Positions 1-8,295 of a DNA stretch of 64,000 bases are shown here, one piece after another. Made by a program: the position numbers and the translations under genes. Within the stretch, counting starts at the first letter, position 1. The number at the start of each line of letters is the position of its first letter. The notes below the pieces were generated by a model. The model had not been told where the DNA came from and made no database searches. It was given only the letters and a program-made list of their open reading frames with translations. The stretch comes from Aldehydirespirator sp965203635 (lineage in GTDB: Bacteria; Actinomycetota; Acidimicrobiia; Acidimicrobiales; Aldehydirespiratoraceae): NCBI GenBank assembly GCA_965203635.1, contig OZ241903.1, positions 1,116,001 through 1,180,000 of the forward strand, given 5' to 3'.

Positions 1-449
1 TCGTCGAGGGCTTGGCGAGCGTGTTCGTCGGGGTCGTGAATATAGACGACGTCGACGAAGCTGCGGCCCAGCCGTTCCAGGCTCGCCTCCAGCGACCGGC
101 GGACCCCGTCGGCTGAGAAGTCCCACGACGCTGCGCCCGCGACGACCGCGTACATGTCGTCCGGCGCCGGGGGCGCGTCCTCGTCGATCATGCGGCCGAC
201 CTTGGTGGACACGGTGACCTCGCCGGCACCGCCTCTCAGGGCGATCCCGAGTGCCCGCTCGGCGGCGCCGTAGCCGTACAGGGGCGCGGTGTCGAAGTAC
301 CGGTAGCCGGCATCGACGGCGGCCTGGACCGTTGCCACTGCCTCTTCGAGCGGCACCTCGGTGTACAACCCTCCGAGCGGCGCCGTTCCCAAGCCCGCAG
401 CCGGAAGAAGGGCCCGCTCCTGCGCCCCGCAACGGTCCGCTTCGCTCAT
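1..449 (-). CDS. Aldo/keto reductase, N-terminal part (runs off window)
   Basis: The gene starts at an ATG whose complement is at 447-449 and is still open at the left edge, giving about 149 residues. The N-terminal third of an aldo/keto reductase barrel is visible: a GLGTAPLGGLY strand/loop, then DTAPLYGYGAAE, which carries the catalytic Asp and Tyr of the family, and VSTKVGR with the catalytic Lys. Family members close to this include L-fucose and D-threo-aldose dehydrogenases, which oxidise the sugar to its lactone with NAD(P). The divergent L-fuconate dehydratase makes an L-fucose dehydrogenase role likely, but that is inference from context. The 51-base gap to the next gene holds a candidate shared operator. 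Confidence 0.85.
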   Translation of the reverse strand, partial: MSEADRCGAQERALLPAAGLGTAPLGGLYTEVPLEEAVATVQAAVDAGYRYFDTAPLYGYGAAERALGIALRGGAGEVTVSTKVGRMIDEDAPPAPDDMYAVVAGAASWDFSADGVRRSLEASLERLGRSFVDVVYIHDPDEHARQALD

Positions 450-487
450 TAGTGAACCTATACGCGCAAATTCGCTCACGAAGCAAA
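446..487. promoter_or_regulatory. Candidate operator between divergent sugar genes
   Basis: TCATTAGTGA lies at 446-455, overlapping the start of the leftward gene. GCAAATTC follows at 466-473 and GCTCACGAAGCAAA at 474-487. Similar pieces (two TCATNNATGAGCAA copies around GCAAATTC) occur upstream of the sugar-binding-protein gene at 13160-13193. The shared octamer in the two outward promoters of one sugar locus fits a site for the DeoR-type regulator encoded at 7525-8295. This is inference from motif sharing; spacing differs between the two sites. Confidence 0.35.
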
Positions 488-500
488 CCTTAGCGATAGC

Positions 501-1856
501 GTGAGTCGGATGGGCCCCATCTCTGGCGCGGCGGTGACCGATCTGCGGTTCCCGACCAGCAGAAGCCTCGACGGTTCCGACGCAATGAATCCCGACCCCG
601 ACTACTCGGCCGCCTACCTGGAACTGCTCACCTCCGACGACGGGCTCAAGGGGTGCGGGTTCGTGTTCACGATCGGCCGCGGCAACGATGTCCAGGCCGC
701 GGCCGTCCGGGCGGTGGCCGAGCGGATCGAAGGCCGCGATGTGGACACGCTGGTGGAGGATCCCGCCGCGGTGCACCGGGAGCTCACTGGCGACAGCCAG
801 CTGCGCTGGCTCGGGCCGGACAAGGGCGTGATGCACATGGCTGTCGGCGCGGTGGTCAATGCCGTGTGGGATCTGCGGGCCAAGCGCGAGGGACGGCCGC
901 TGTGGAGCACTTTGGCGCGACTGGAGCCGCGCGAGGTTGTGGGTCTAGTGGACTGGACCTACCTGCGGGATTTCCTGGACCCAGGACACGCTCGCGAGAT
1001 CCTCGAGGAGCGCAGCGCAGAGCGGGCCACCAGGATCGAAGCGCTGAGCCACGGCGGCATGGCCGCCTACGCCACATCGCCGGGCTGGCTCGGTTACGAC
1101 GACGCCAAGCTCGCCCGGCTGTGCCGCGAGGCTGTCTCGGCCGGCTTCGACACCATCAAGCTCAAGGTGGGCGCCGACACCGACGCCGATCACAGGCGAC
1201 TCCGTCTGGCCCGCGAGGTCGTGGGGCCCGGCATCGCCATCGCGGTGGACGCCAATCAGCGCTGGGGAGTGAGTGAGGCCATCACCGCCATCGGACGGCT
1301 GGCCGAGTTCGGCCTGCGATGGGTGGAGGAGCCGACCCATCCCGACGATGTGGTGGGTCACGCCGCCATTGCGGAGGCGGTGCATCCCGTGCCGGTGGCC
1401 ACCGGCGAGCATCTCGCCAACCCGGTGCTGGCCAAGCAGCTTCTCCAGCTCAAGGGTGCGAGCATCCTCCAGATCGATGCCACCAGGGTCGCGGGAGTAA
1501 GTGACATCGTGGCCATGATCCTGCTGGCGGCCCACGCGGGCGCCGACGTCATCCCCCACGCCGGAGGTGTCGGCCTGTGCGAGGCGGTCCAGCACTTCGC
1601 ATTCTTCAACGCCATCAGCGTCGCCGCCGACCCGGACCGGCTCAAACTCGAGTACGTCGATCATCTCCACGAGCACATGGCCGACCCCTCGATGGTCAGC
1701 GCTGGCCGCTACCGTCTGCCTGCTCGACCCGGCGCCAGCACCGCCTTCGCGGCCGGCATCGAGCGGGCCTTCGCCTACCCCCACGGAACGGAATGGCACC
1801 GGGGCGCGACCTCCCGCAGTGCACCGCACCTCGTTGACCGGGACGCCCGGCAATGA
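501..1856 (+). CDS. L-fuconate dehydratase (enolase superfamily)
   Basis: A 451-residue enolase-superfamily protein, the usual size for L-fuconate dehydratases (ENOSF1-like). It removes water from L-fuconate to give 2-keto-3-deoxy-L-fuconate in the non-phosphorylating fucose pathway. The N-terminus has the family-typical run FPTSRSLDGSDAMN. Catalytic residues can be placed: Lys220 and Lys222 (KLK), metal ligands Asp250 (VDANQ), Glu276 (VEEPT) and Glu303 (GEH), and His353 (PHAGG). The chosen start is GTG at 501; ATG at 510 is an alternative. The stop overlaps the next gene's start (ATGA), so the two are translationally coupled. Confidence 0.9.
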   Translation: MSRMGPISGAAVTDLRFPTSRSLDGSDAMNPDPDYSAAYLELLTSDDGLKGCGFVFTIGRGNDVQAAAVRAVAERIEGRDVDTLVEDPAAVHRELTGDSQLRWLGPDKGVMHMAVGAVVNAVWDLRAKREGRPLWSTLARLEPREVVGLVDWTYLRDFLDPGHAREILEERSAERATRIEALSHGGMAAYATSPGWLGYDDAKLARLCREAVSAGFDTIKLKVGADTDADHRRLRLAREVVGPGIAIAVDANQRWGVSEAITAIGRLAEFGLRWVEEPTHPDDVVGHAAIAEAVHPVPVATGEHLANPVLAKQLLQLKGASILQIDATRVAGVSDIVAMILLAAHAGADVIPHAGGVGLCEAVQHFAFFNAISVAADPDRLKLEYVDHLHEHMADPSMVSAGRYRLPARPGASTAFAAGIERAFAYPHGTEWHRGATSRSAPHLVDRDARQ

Positions 1857-2911
1857 AGATCACGAACGTGGAGCTGCACGTTCTGCGCCGCGAAGACGTC
1901 GCGCCCTTCCGCTGGCGAGAAGGCCTGCCCCCCCACGACGGTCCGATCTGGGACGGGTGGCTGCAGGTGCGCACCGACGACGGCCCCGACGGTTGGAGCC
2001 CGGTCGACTACCAGGGCCGGGCCGCGCAGGCCTACCTCGACCAGATACGCCGGCTCGCGCTCGGCGCCGACCCGCTGCGCAAGGAACTGCTGTGGCATCG
2101 AGCCTGGGAGCACGACCGCCTCGAGCAGTTCCCGCTGTACGTCTTCGGTGCGCTGGACGTGGCCTGCTGGGACATCACCGCCAAGGTCGCGGGGCTGCCG
2201 CTGTTCGAGGTGCTCGGCGGCTACCGGTCGAAGGTGTCCGCCTACGCCAGCACGGCCACGTTCGCCTCCGTGCCGGAGTATCTCGACGTGGCCGACCAGT
2301 GCCTGGAGGCCGGGCTCGGCGCCATCAAGCTGCACGCCTGGGGCGACTGGCGCCGCGACGCCCGACTGGCCCAGGAGCTGCGCGCCCATGTGGGCGACGG
2401 TGTGGAGCTGATGTTCGACGCCTCGGGAGGGTTCCGCTACCACGAGGCGCTGGCGCTGGGCCGGGCCCTCGAGGAGGCCGAGTACCTCTGGTATGAGGAG
2501 CCGATGATCGAGTTCGCCATCGAGCCGTACCGTCGCCTGACCGCCGACCTGGACATCCCGGTGCTGGGTGCCGAGGTCATCGACGGAGCCCACTACGCGG
2601 CCGCAGAATGGCTCCACACCGGAGCCTGCGACCTGATCCGGACCGGGTACAGCCTGTACGGCGGCGTGACCGGCGCGATGCGCATCGCCCACATCGCCGA
2701 CGGGTTCGGCACGACCGCCGAGGTGCACGCCGGGGGGATTCTCAACCTCCAGCTGTGCGCGGCCATACCCAACTGCACCTACTACGAGTCCTTCGTGCTG
2801 CACAACCCGGCGGTGTTCGATCCGCTGTTGGGCCCGGACGGCACCGCAACGGTGCCCGACGGGCCGGGCATCGGGTTCGAGCCTCGGCTAATGGAGCTAG
2901 GTCTGCTCTAG
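1853..2911 (+). CDS. Mandelate racemase/muconate-lactonizing family enzyme
   Basis: A 352-residue enolase-superfamily enzyme of unknown substrate. Metal ligands are visible at Asp189 (FDASG), Glu215/216 (YEEP) and Glu241 (GAE), with a candidate general base His292 (EVHAGG). The usual KxK motif of the first catalytic arm is KLH here (Lys159, His161), which separates it from classical mandelate racemase. It most likely dehydrates or epimerises an acid sugar related to fuconate, since it overlaps the L-fuconate dehydratase gene by four bases. The family assignment is firm; the reaction is not determined. Confidence 0.85.
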   Translation: MKITNVELHVLRREDVAPFRWREGLPPHDGPIWDGWLQVRTDDGPDGWSPVDYQGRAAQAYLDQIRRLALGADPLRKELLWHRAWEHDRLEQFPLYVFGALDVACWDITAKVAGLPLFEVLGGYRSKVSAYASTATFASVPEYLDVADQCLEAGLGAIKLHAWGDWRRDARLAQELRAHVGDGVELMFDASGGFRYHEALALGRALEEAEYLWYEEPMIEFAIEPYRRLTADLDIPVLGAEVIDGAHYAAAEWLHTGACDLIRTGYSLYGGVTGAMRIAHIADGFGTTAEVHAGGILNLQLCAAIPNCTYYESFVLHNPAVFDPLLGPDGTATVPDGPGIGFEPRLMELGLL

Positions 2912-2944
2912 AGCGAGCGCTGGCTGAAGCCGCCAGCTGGTCGC

Positions 2945-5092
2945 TCAGGTCGGCAGGCCGCCGAGAAGGGCTGCTCCGATGATGCCGCTGTCGGCGCCGT
3001 GGGCGGCCAAGACTGTCCGGGGAGGATCTCGCAGCGGCTCGAGCCGGGTAGCGAGCCGTGGGCCGAGAGTGTCGAGCAGCGCTCGTCCGGCGTTGCACAC
3101 GCCACCGCCCACGACCACGATCTCGGGATCTTGAAGGCATACAGCGGCCGAGATGCCCTGAGCGAGTGCGTCCATGGCCTCGGACCAGACGTCCGCCGCC
3201 ACCGGATCGCCGCCTGCTGCGGCGGCGGGGATCTGCCGCGCGGTGAGCTGTCGACCAGACCTGGCGCGGTAGGCGTCGGACATGGCCCGTGCCGAAGCGA
3301 CCGACTCCAGCCGGCGTTCACCGTCGCCGACGGGCATGTAGCCCATCTCGCCGGCGAGGTTGGCGTGGCCCCGCTCAGACCCGCTCCGGGTGAACAGGCG
3401 GCTCGCCACTCCGGTGCCCACCGACACGTAGAGCATCGACTCCGCGCCGACGGCGGCGCCGGTCTCCCACTCGGCCAGCGCGGCCAGGTACACGTCGTGC
3501 TCGAGAGCAACGGGAAGACCGCAGCTTGGGCTGACCGCGGCGATCACGTCGACTCCGGTCCAGCCCAGGCTCGGGGCCCGGACCACGGTTCCCGCGGCGG
3601 CATCCAGGATCCCGGTGCAGGCGATGCCCACGCCACGCAGGTCGAGGTCGTCGGCGCCGGCCGCGAGGTCGATGATGATGTCGCGGATCTCGACGAGCAC
3701 CTCGGCAGCCGGCCGGTGGCTGCCCGTCTCGTCGCGACGCACCGGCCCTAGGGCGGCGCCGTCGAAGATGGCGGCCTTGAAGGTTGTCCCCCCGATGTCC
3801 ACGCCGATGGCGGCCGGCAGCGTGTGGGTGGAATCACTGCGGCGCGGGCGCGCCTCCCGGATGCTCGTACGGATCGCTTCGACAGTCGCGCCAGGGTCCG
3901 GCTCTCGCACCTTCTGTACGGGGCTTGCCGGGGCGGCGGTGGCCGCGGCCACGCGGTCTCGGCGGCGCCAGACGACCACGCCCTCGATGATGGTGGCGGC
4001 CGGGTGCAGCCGCGCGTCGACCACCGCTAGGTCTGCCCGGCGTCCGGGCAGCAATGCTCCCCGGCTGGCGTCGTCGAGTAGGCGGGCCTGGTTGGTGGCT
4101 GTGACTGCGGCGAGGTCGTCCCAGGAAGCTTCTGTGACGGTCCGCAGCCGCCGAGCCGCTCCGGGCATTGTGAGCAGCGATCCGGCCAGCCCGCCGCTGG
4201 CGTTGCGGGCCGTCTCGCCGCACTCCACGCTCACGTCGCCGATGCGGTAGGTGCCCGCGGGCGCGGCCATGCCTGCAATGGCGTCGGTCACCAGGAACAC
4301 CCGTCCAGGCCCTGCTAGACGCCAGGCCAGCAGGAGGGTCTCGTCGCTGAGGTGGTGCCCGTCGGCGATCAACGACACCGCCGCGGTCGGATGCAGCAGC
4401 GCGGCGCCGGCTGCGCCGACTTCGCGATGGTGCAACGGGCCCATGGCGTTGAACAGGTGGGTGAACGCGGCCGCTCCGGCCTTCAGGGCTGTTCGAGCCT
4501 GCTCGGCGGTGGCGCCGGTGTGTCCGAGCGACACCGCGACTCCGGCCTGGACGAGCCGCGAGATCGCGCCGGGGGCGTTCTCCGCCTCGGGGGCGAGCGT
4601 CACCAGTCTGATGATGTCGCGCTCGGCCAGGATCTCATCGGCGAGCTCGTCGGCGTCTCGAACCAGCCACGCGGGCGGGTGCGTCCCCGGGAAGCTCGGC
4701 GACAGCGCAGGGCCCTCGACGTGGAGGCCGACCGGCTCCGCGCCGCAGTAGCCGGACGGGCGGGACCGGATCGCCCTGTAGGCGGCTTGCCGTTGGGCGG
4801 GTGCGGACGTCACGACCGTCGGCAGGAAGGCGCTCACTCCATGCTCGGCGAGCCGGGTGCCGATGGCCCACATGCTCGACGGGTCGGAGGTGATGTCGTG
4901 GCCGAAAGCGCCGTTCAGTTGAAGGTCGATGAATCCGGGTAGCGCCACATGGGGGGTGAAGTCCAGGTCCTCCTTGTCGGCGGGGCCGCCGCCCTGGTAT
5001 CCGGACACTTCGGCGATCCGGCCGTCGCTGATGGCGATGCGGGCCCGGTACAGCCCGCCGCGCCCGTTCGGCACCGTGGCGATGATCCCCAT
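2945..5092 (-). CDS. Fused N-acetylglucosamine-6-P deacetylase (NagA) and ROK kinase-like protein
   Basis: A 715-residue fusion. Residues 1 to about 385 are a NagA-type amidohydrolase: PGFIDLQLNG, HVEGPALSP with the metal-binding Glu, LGHT and THLFNAM with metal/substrate His, and VTDAI with the catalytic Asp. A charged linker follows, then from about residue 430 a ROK domain begins with the phosphate-binding motif DIGGTTFKAAIF and continues to GGLPT at the C-terminus. A ROK kinase would phosphorylate GlcNAc or a similar sugar and NagA would deacetylate the product. The ROK part lacks the zinc motif CxCGxxGCxE and has Tyr where GEIGH normally has His, so kinase activity is uncertain. It is the last gene of the minus-strand operon. 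Confidence 0.85.
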   Translation of the reverse strand: MGIIATVPNGRGGLYRARIAISDGRIAEVSGYQGGGPADKEDLDFTPHVALPGFIDLQLNGAFGHDITSDPSSMWAIGTRLAEHGVSAFLPTVVTSAPAQRQAAYRAIRSRPSGYCGAEPVGLHVEGPALSPSFPGTHPPAWLVRDADELADEILAERDIIRLVTLAPEAENAPGAISRLVQAGVAVSLGHTGATAEQARTALKAGAAAFTHLFNAMGPLHHREVGAAGAALLHPTAAVSLIADGHHLSDETLLLAWRLAGPGRVFLVTDAIAGMAAPAGTYRIGDVSVECGETARNASGGLAGSLLTMPGAARRLRTVTEASWDDLAAVTATNQARLLDDASRGALLPGRRADLAVVDARLHPAATIIEGVVVWRRRDRVAAATAAPASPVQKVREPDPGATVEAIRTSIREARPRRSDSTHTLPAAIGVDIGGTTFKAAIFDGAALGPVRRDETGSHRPAAEVLVEIRDIIIDLAAGADDLDLRGVGIACTGILDAAAGTVVRAPSLGWTGVDVIAAVSPSCGLPVALEHDVYLAALAEWETGAAVGAESMLYVSVGTGVASRLFTRSGSERGHANLAGEMGYMPVGDGERRLESVASARAMSDAYRARSGRQLTARQIPAAAAGGDPVAADVWSEAMDALAQGISAAVCLQDPEIVVVGGGVCNAGRALLDTLGPRLATRLEPLRDPPRTVLAAHGADSGIIGAALLGGLPT

Positions 5093-5098
5093 GAGGTC

Positions 5099-5557
5099 TC
5101 AGCGCGATTCTGAGGGGTTGCGCCTCGGCGGGGTCACGCCCTTGCGCAGGATCACGTTGGCGTAGGTCGCGGTCTCGCCGGTGGCCACGACCACCTGGGC
5201 GTCGGCAGCCGCGTCGTAGAAGTCCTGCCGGTTGAGCAGCCGCACCTCTGATCCTGTCGGCGACCACGGACTGATCAAATCGATCAGGCGCCGCCGGAAC
5301 GCCTCGTCGAACTCGTCGCCCGGCTCGGGCGCCATGAGCGTCACCGGCGAAGGACCGTAGGTGTCCAGCACGACGAGTTCCAGCACGGCCGCTGCGAGTT
5401 CCGCCACGCCGACGGCGTCGAGCCGGTGCTCGCGCCCGCGGGCCACCCGGGCCGCGGGGAAGTGGGCGTCGCACAGCGCGATGGAGTCGCCGTGGCCCAT
5501 GCGCCACATCGCCGCCAGCAGATCTGGCGTGAGCACAGGCGGGACCCCTCTCAGCAT
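5099..5557 (-). CDS. FucU/RbsD-type sugar mutarotase
   Basis: A 152-residue protein of the RbsD/FucU family, which interconverts anomers of free sugars; FucU acts on L-fucose. Family features are the start MLRGVPPVLTPDLL, then MGHGDSIALCDAHFPA with the catalytic His/Asp region, and the C-terminal tail ATYANVILRKGV carrying the conserved Tyr and Asn. The start was placed at the ATG at 5557, which overlaps the end of the upstream aldolase gene by seven bases; longer forms in the same frame lack homology. Its place beside fuconate dehydratase supports a fucose role. Confidence 0.88.
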   Translation of the reverse strand: MLRGVPPVLTPDLLAAMWRMGHGDSIALCDAHFPAARVARGREHRLDAVGVAELAAAVLELVVLDTYGPSPVTLMAPEPGDEFDEAFRRRLIDLISPWSPTGSEVRLLNRQDFYDAAADAQVVVATGETATYANVILRKGVTPPRRNPSESR

Positions 5558-6492
5558 GGCTGCACCGCGACGCGGGCCGCCGCCTCGAAGGCGTCGATCA
5601 CTCCCAGATAGTTGTCGCCCACCGCTCGCCGAGCCTCGGCAGCCGTGATCTCCTCGCGTGTCAGGGCCTCCAGCGGGGGCCACCAGATCGAGCGGCCCAC
5701 CGCGAAGCCCCGGAACTGATCGATCCCCGCGCCCGGAGCGAACGCCGCCGGAAGTTCGTTGACCGGTGCGCCCCCGCCCAGCACCAGCACGGCCGCGTCC
5801 GGGTCGGCCGATGCGATGAGAGCCGCGAGAGTCCGGGCGGACTCGATGTCGCGGGGTCCTTCGACCTTCCATACAGCCGGAACGATGCCGGAGACGAGGA
5901 TGTCCTCCGCGGCGCACACCACCGGATCGGGCGGCAAGCTGCCCTCCCGTTCACCGCGCGGCCATGCGGTGTCGGCGTCCTCGTGCGGGTCGGCGGGCAC
6001 CAGCAGCTCCAGCAGCAGTTCCGCCCCCGCCCCCCGCACAGCGTCGTCGAGCCCGCTGAGAGCCGCGAGCTGCCGTTGCTTGTGGGAGGCCGGGTCGTGC
6101 GGGCGCCAGCGGACCAGCACCTTCCCGTAGGCCGCTCCGAGCGTCCGCAGGTCCTCGGCCAGCCTCGAGGGTGCCGCCTCGCCGCGCAGGCTCCGCTGCC
6201 CGGACGCCTCAACCGCCACCGCGACCCTCACGCCGCCCGCGGCCGCCTCCTCGGCGATGCGGCGCTGTCCCCGGTCGATCAAGATCGCGGCCTCCGAGTC
6301 CGCCCGCCCGCTGAGGCGCCCGTCCAGGGCTTGCAGGACGCCCTGCCAGACGAGGTACTTGAGGTCAGCGCGACGCGCCGCGCCGGAGTCCGTGCCGAGG
6401 CGCTCCAGAGCCCGCACGAGACTGCCGCGGTGGTCGAGTGCCACCATGTAGCAGCGACCCAATGCATCACGAGTCTGCGTGGTTCGGCTCAT
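5551..6492 (-). CDS. Class I aldolase of the DUF2090/IolC-C/LacD type
   Basis: A 313-residue TIM-barrel protein. It opens with VALDHRGSL, has the candidate Schiff-base lysine in AVWKVEGP and the phosphate-binding ending LVLGGGAPV plus GFAVGRSIWWPPL, all typical of the DUF2090 group found in 2-deoxy-5-keto-gluconate-6-P aldolases and related to tagatose-bisphosphate aldolases. In this operon it would split a phosphorylated keto-sugar made from an amino sugar or from fucose. The exact substrate is not readable from the sequence. The gene overlaps the mutarotase gene by seven bases. Confidence 0.75.
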   Translation of the reverse strand: MSRTTQTRDALGRCYMVALDHRGSLVRALERLGTDSGAARRADLKYLVWQGVLQALDGRLSGRADSEAAILIDRGQRRIAEEAAAGGVRVAVAVEASGQRSLRGEAAPSRLAEDLRTLGAAYGKVLVRWRPHDPASHKQRQLAALSGLDDAVRGAGAELLLELLVPADPHEDADTAWPRGEREGSLPPDPVVCAAEDILVSGIVPAVWKVEGPRDIESARTLAALIASADPDAAVLVLGGGAPVNELPAAFAPGAGIDQFRGFAVGRSIWWPPLEALTREEITAAEARRAVGDNYLGVIDAFEAAARVAVQPC

Positions 6493-6514
6493 TCGGTCTC
6501 TCCGGGAGTTCGGT

Positions 6515-7528
6515 TCAGATCAGGACGTATGCGGGCACCCCGGAGGGGGTGTCGGGGTTCAGGCCCTTGGCGATGCCGCGCTTGAGCCCGGCGAGCTGGC
6601 ATACGACCAACCGGGCGACCGCGGTCGCCCGGGCCGAAGCGTCGGCCGGGGTCTCGATCGTGCAGCGCGGGTCAGGTCCCACCGTGGCCACGTAGGCGCC
6701 CCGGGCGGCGATCTCCTCTGCCACTGCCAGCTCGTAGGGCAGGCCCGTCCCGCACAGCACCAGGGCCGCGCTCCGGTCGTTCACCAGCGAGATCGGGCCG
6801 TGCCGGAAGTCCAGCACCGGCATGGCCTCGCAGAACGTGCTGGACATTTCCTTGATCTTCAGCGCGCCCTCGCAAGCCAGGCCGTAGTCAAGGCCGCTCC
6901 CGAGCACGTAGACGACCTCCAGGCCGGGGTTGCTCAAACGCTCGACCACCGGCGCGGCGGCGGCCATCAAGGACTCGCCCAGTTCGTCGACGCCTTCGAA
7001 CGTCGGCTCGGCGTCGCGGCCGGCGGCGCCGCACTGCGCAGCCAGGCCGGCCAGCATCATGCTGGTGAACGACCGCGTCTGGACCACGGACTCCTCGGCC
7101 GCGAAGTCGAGCGCGACCGCGTGGTCGGCCACCTCGATCAGATTGCCGCCGGAGTTGGTCGTGATGACGGCCACCCGCAGGCCGGCCCGCCGGGCCCGCA
7201 GGCAGGCGTGGATTGTTTCGGAGGTCTCTCCCGAGCGGGATACTGCCACGACCGTGTCTGCGGGCGGACCTTCCGAACCGGGCGCGAGCCACACTTCGGA
7301 AGCGGCCTCCGCCCATGCGGCGCGGTGGAGACGCTGCCGGTGGGTGAAGGCCAGCGCCCGGGCGAGATGAGCCGTCGATCCGCAGCCTGTGTACAGCGTG
7401 ACGCCGGACGCGAGCCGCTGGTGCAGCCAAGTCGCGGCAGTTCCGGCCTTCACCGCTCTCGGCCACATCTCAGGCTGGGACGCGATCTCGCCCGCGGTGA
7501 CGCTGCCGGGGTCGGAATGGGTGCTCAC
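6515..7528 (-). CDS. SIS-domain sugar isomerase/deaminase (AgaS/GlmS isomerase-like)
   Basis: A 337-residue protein made of two SIS (sugar isomerase) domains, as in AgaS and the C-terminal half of GlmS. Visible motifs are YTGCGSTAHLAR, VAVSRSGETSET in SIS 1, VLGSGLDYGLACEGALKIKEM in pieces around the second domain, and FRHGPISLV. There is no glutaminase domain, so it probably deaminates/isomerises an amino-sugar phosphate rather than making one. That fits directly after the NagA reaction. The stop and the next upstream gene overlap (GTGA/ATGA type coupling at 7525-7528). Confidence 0.82.
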   Translation of the reverse strand: MSTHSDPGSVTAGEIASQPEMWPRAVKAGTAATWLHQRLASGVTLYTGCGSTAHLARALAFTHRQRLHRAAWAEAASEVWLAPGSEGPPADTVVAVSRSGETSETIHACLRARRAGLRVAVITTNSGGNLIEVADHAVALDFAAEESVVQTRSFTSMMLAGLAAQCGAAGRDAEPTFEGVDELGESLMAAAAPVVERLSNPGLEVVYVLGSGLDYGLACEGALKIKEMSSTFCEAMPVLDFRHGPISLVNDRSAALVLCGTGLPYELAVAEEIAARGAYVATVGPDPRCTIETPADASARATAVARLVVCQLAGLKRGIAKGLNPDTPSGVPAYVLI

Positions 7529-8295
7529 ACCATGTTCCCGGCGGGGTGAGGGTGCGCGACGGAGACACCGGCGTCAACGAGGCGCGCCAACTCGTCGTCG
7601 GGTTCGGCGTCGGTGATGAGGAGGTCGGCCGCGCTGGCTGGGCCGATGGGGATCGGAGCGACGCGGCCGATCTTGTAGGCCTCGGCCATGACGACCAGGC
7701 GTGGCGCCACCTCGACCACCACCCGGTCGGTGGCCGCCTCGGGAGCGAACGTGTTCGACAGGCCGGCGTCGGCGGAGACGCCGTGGACGCTGATGAACGC
7801 CACCTCGAAGCGGACCTGTCGCAGCGTGTTCTCGGCGATGGGGCCGATGAGCGACATCTCGCCCTTGCGGAACGCCCCGCCCGTCATGATGATGCTGATT
7901 CCCGGTGTCGAGGCCAGCTCGTGCGCGACGTTGGAGGCGTTGGTCACTACTGTCAGTTCGGCCCGGCCCGACAAGCACTCCGCCAGACAGGCGGTGGTCG
8001 AGCCGCTGCCGATGAACACGGTCCCGTCGGGCTGGATCTCCTCGGCCGCCCGCCGCGCCAGCGCCATCTTGGTCTCGGCGTTCTTGCGGCGTCGCGTCAC
8101 CACCGGCGGCTCGACGTCCTCCATCAGGGCCGCGCCTCCGTGCATCCGCTCGAGTCCGGCTGCGCCGCTGAGTTCCTGCAGGTCCCGCCGTATGGTGGCC
8201 TCACTCACCTCCAGGCGCTCCGACAGTTCCTTGACCGTCATCTGCCCGTGCTCTCGCAGCAGGTCCTGCAGCGATCTCTGGCGTATTCGCTTCAT
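7525..8295 (-). CDS. DeoR-family transcriptional regulator
   Basis: A 256-residue regulator. The N-terminus is a DeoR winged helix (RQRSLQDLLREHGQ, then LSERLEVSEATIRRDLQEL). The C-terminal sensor domain has FIGSGSTTACLAE, VVTNASNVAHEL, MTGGAFRKGEMSLIGP and DLLITD, the sugar-phosphate binding region. The start was placed at 8295 (MKRIRQRS), which overlaps the upstream oxidoreductase stop by four bases; a 20-residue longer form has no family support. It probably controls this operon in response to a sugar phosphate; a candidate operator is listed at 446-487 and 13160-13193. Confidence 0.88.
   Translation of the reverse strand: MKRIRQRSLQDLLREHGQMTVKELSERLEVSEATIRRDLQELSGAAGLERMHGGAALMEDVEPPVVTRRRKNAETKMALARRAAEEIQPDGTVFIGSGSTTACLAECLSGRAELTVVTNASNVAHELASTPGISIIMTGGAFRKGEMSLIGPIAENTLRQVRFEVAFISVHGVSADAGLSNTFAPEAATDRVVVEVAPRLVVMAEAYKIGRVAPIPIGPASAADLLITDAEPDDELARLVDAGVSVAHPHPAGNMV

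Noticed and set aside
5099..5917. A 272-residue form of the mutarotase
   Set aside because: The first 120 residues are Arg/Gly-rich shadow translation of the aldolase gene; FucU proteins begin at the Met at 5557.
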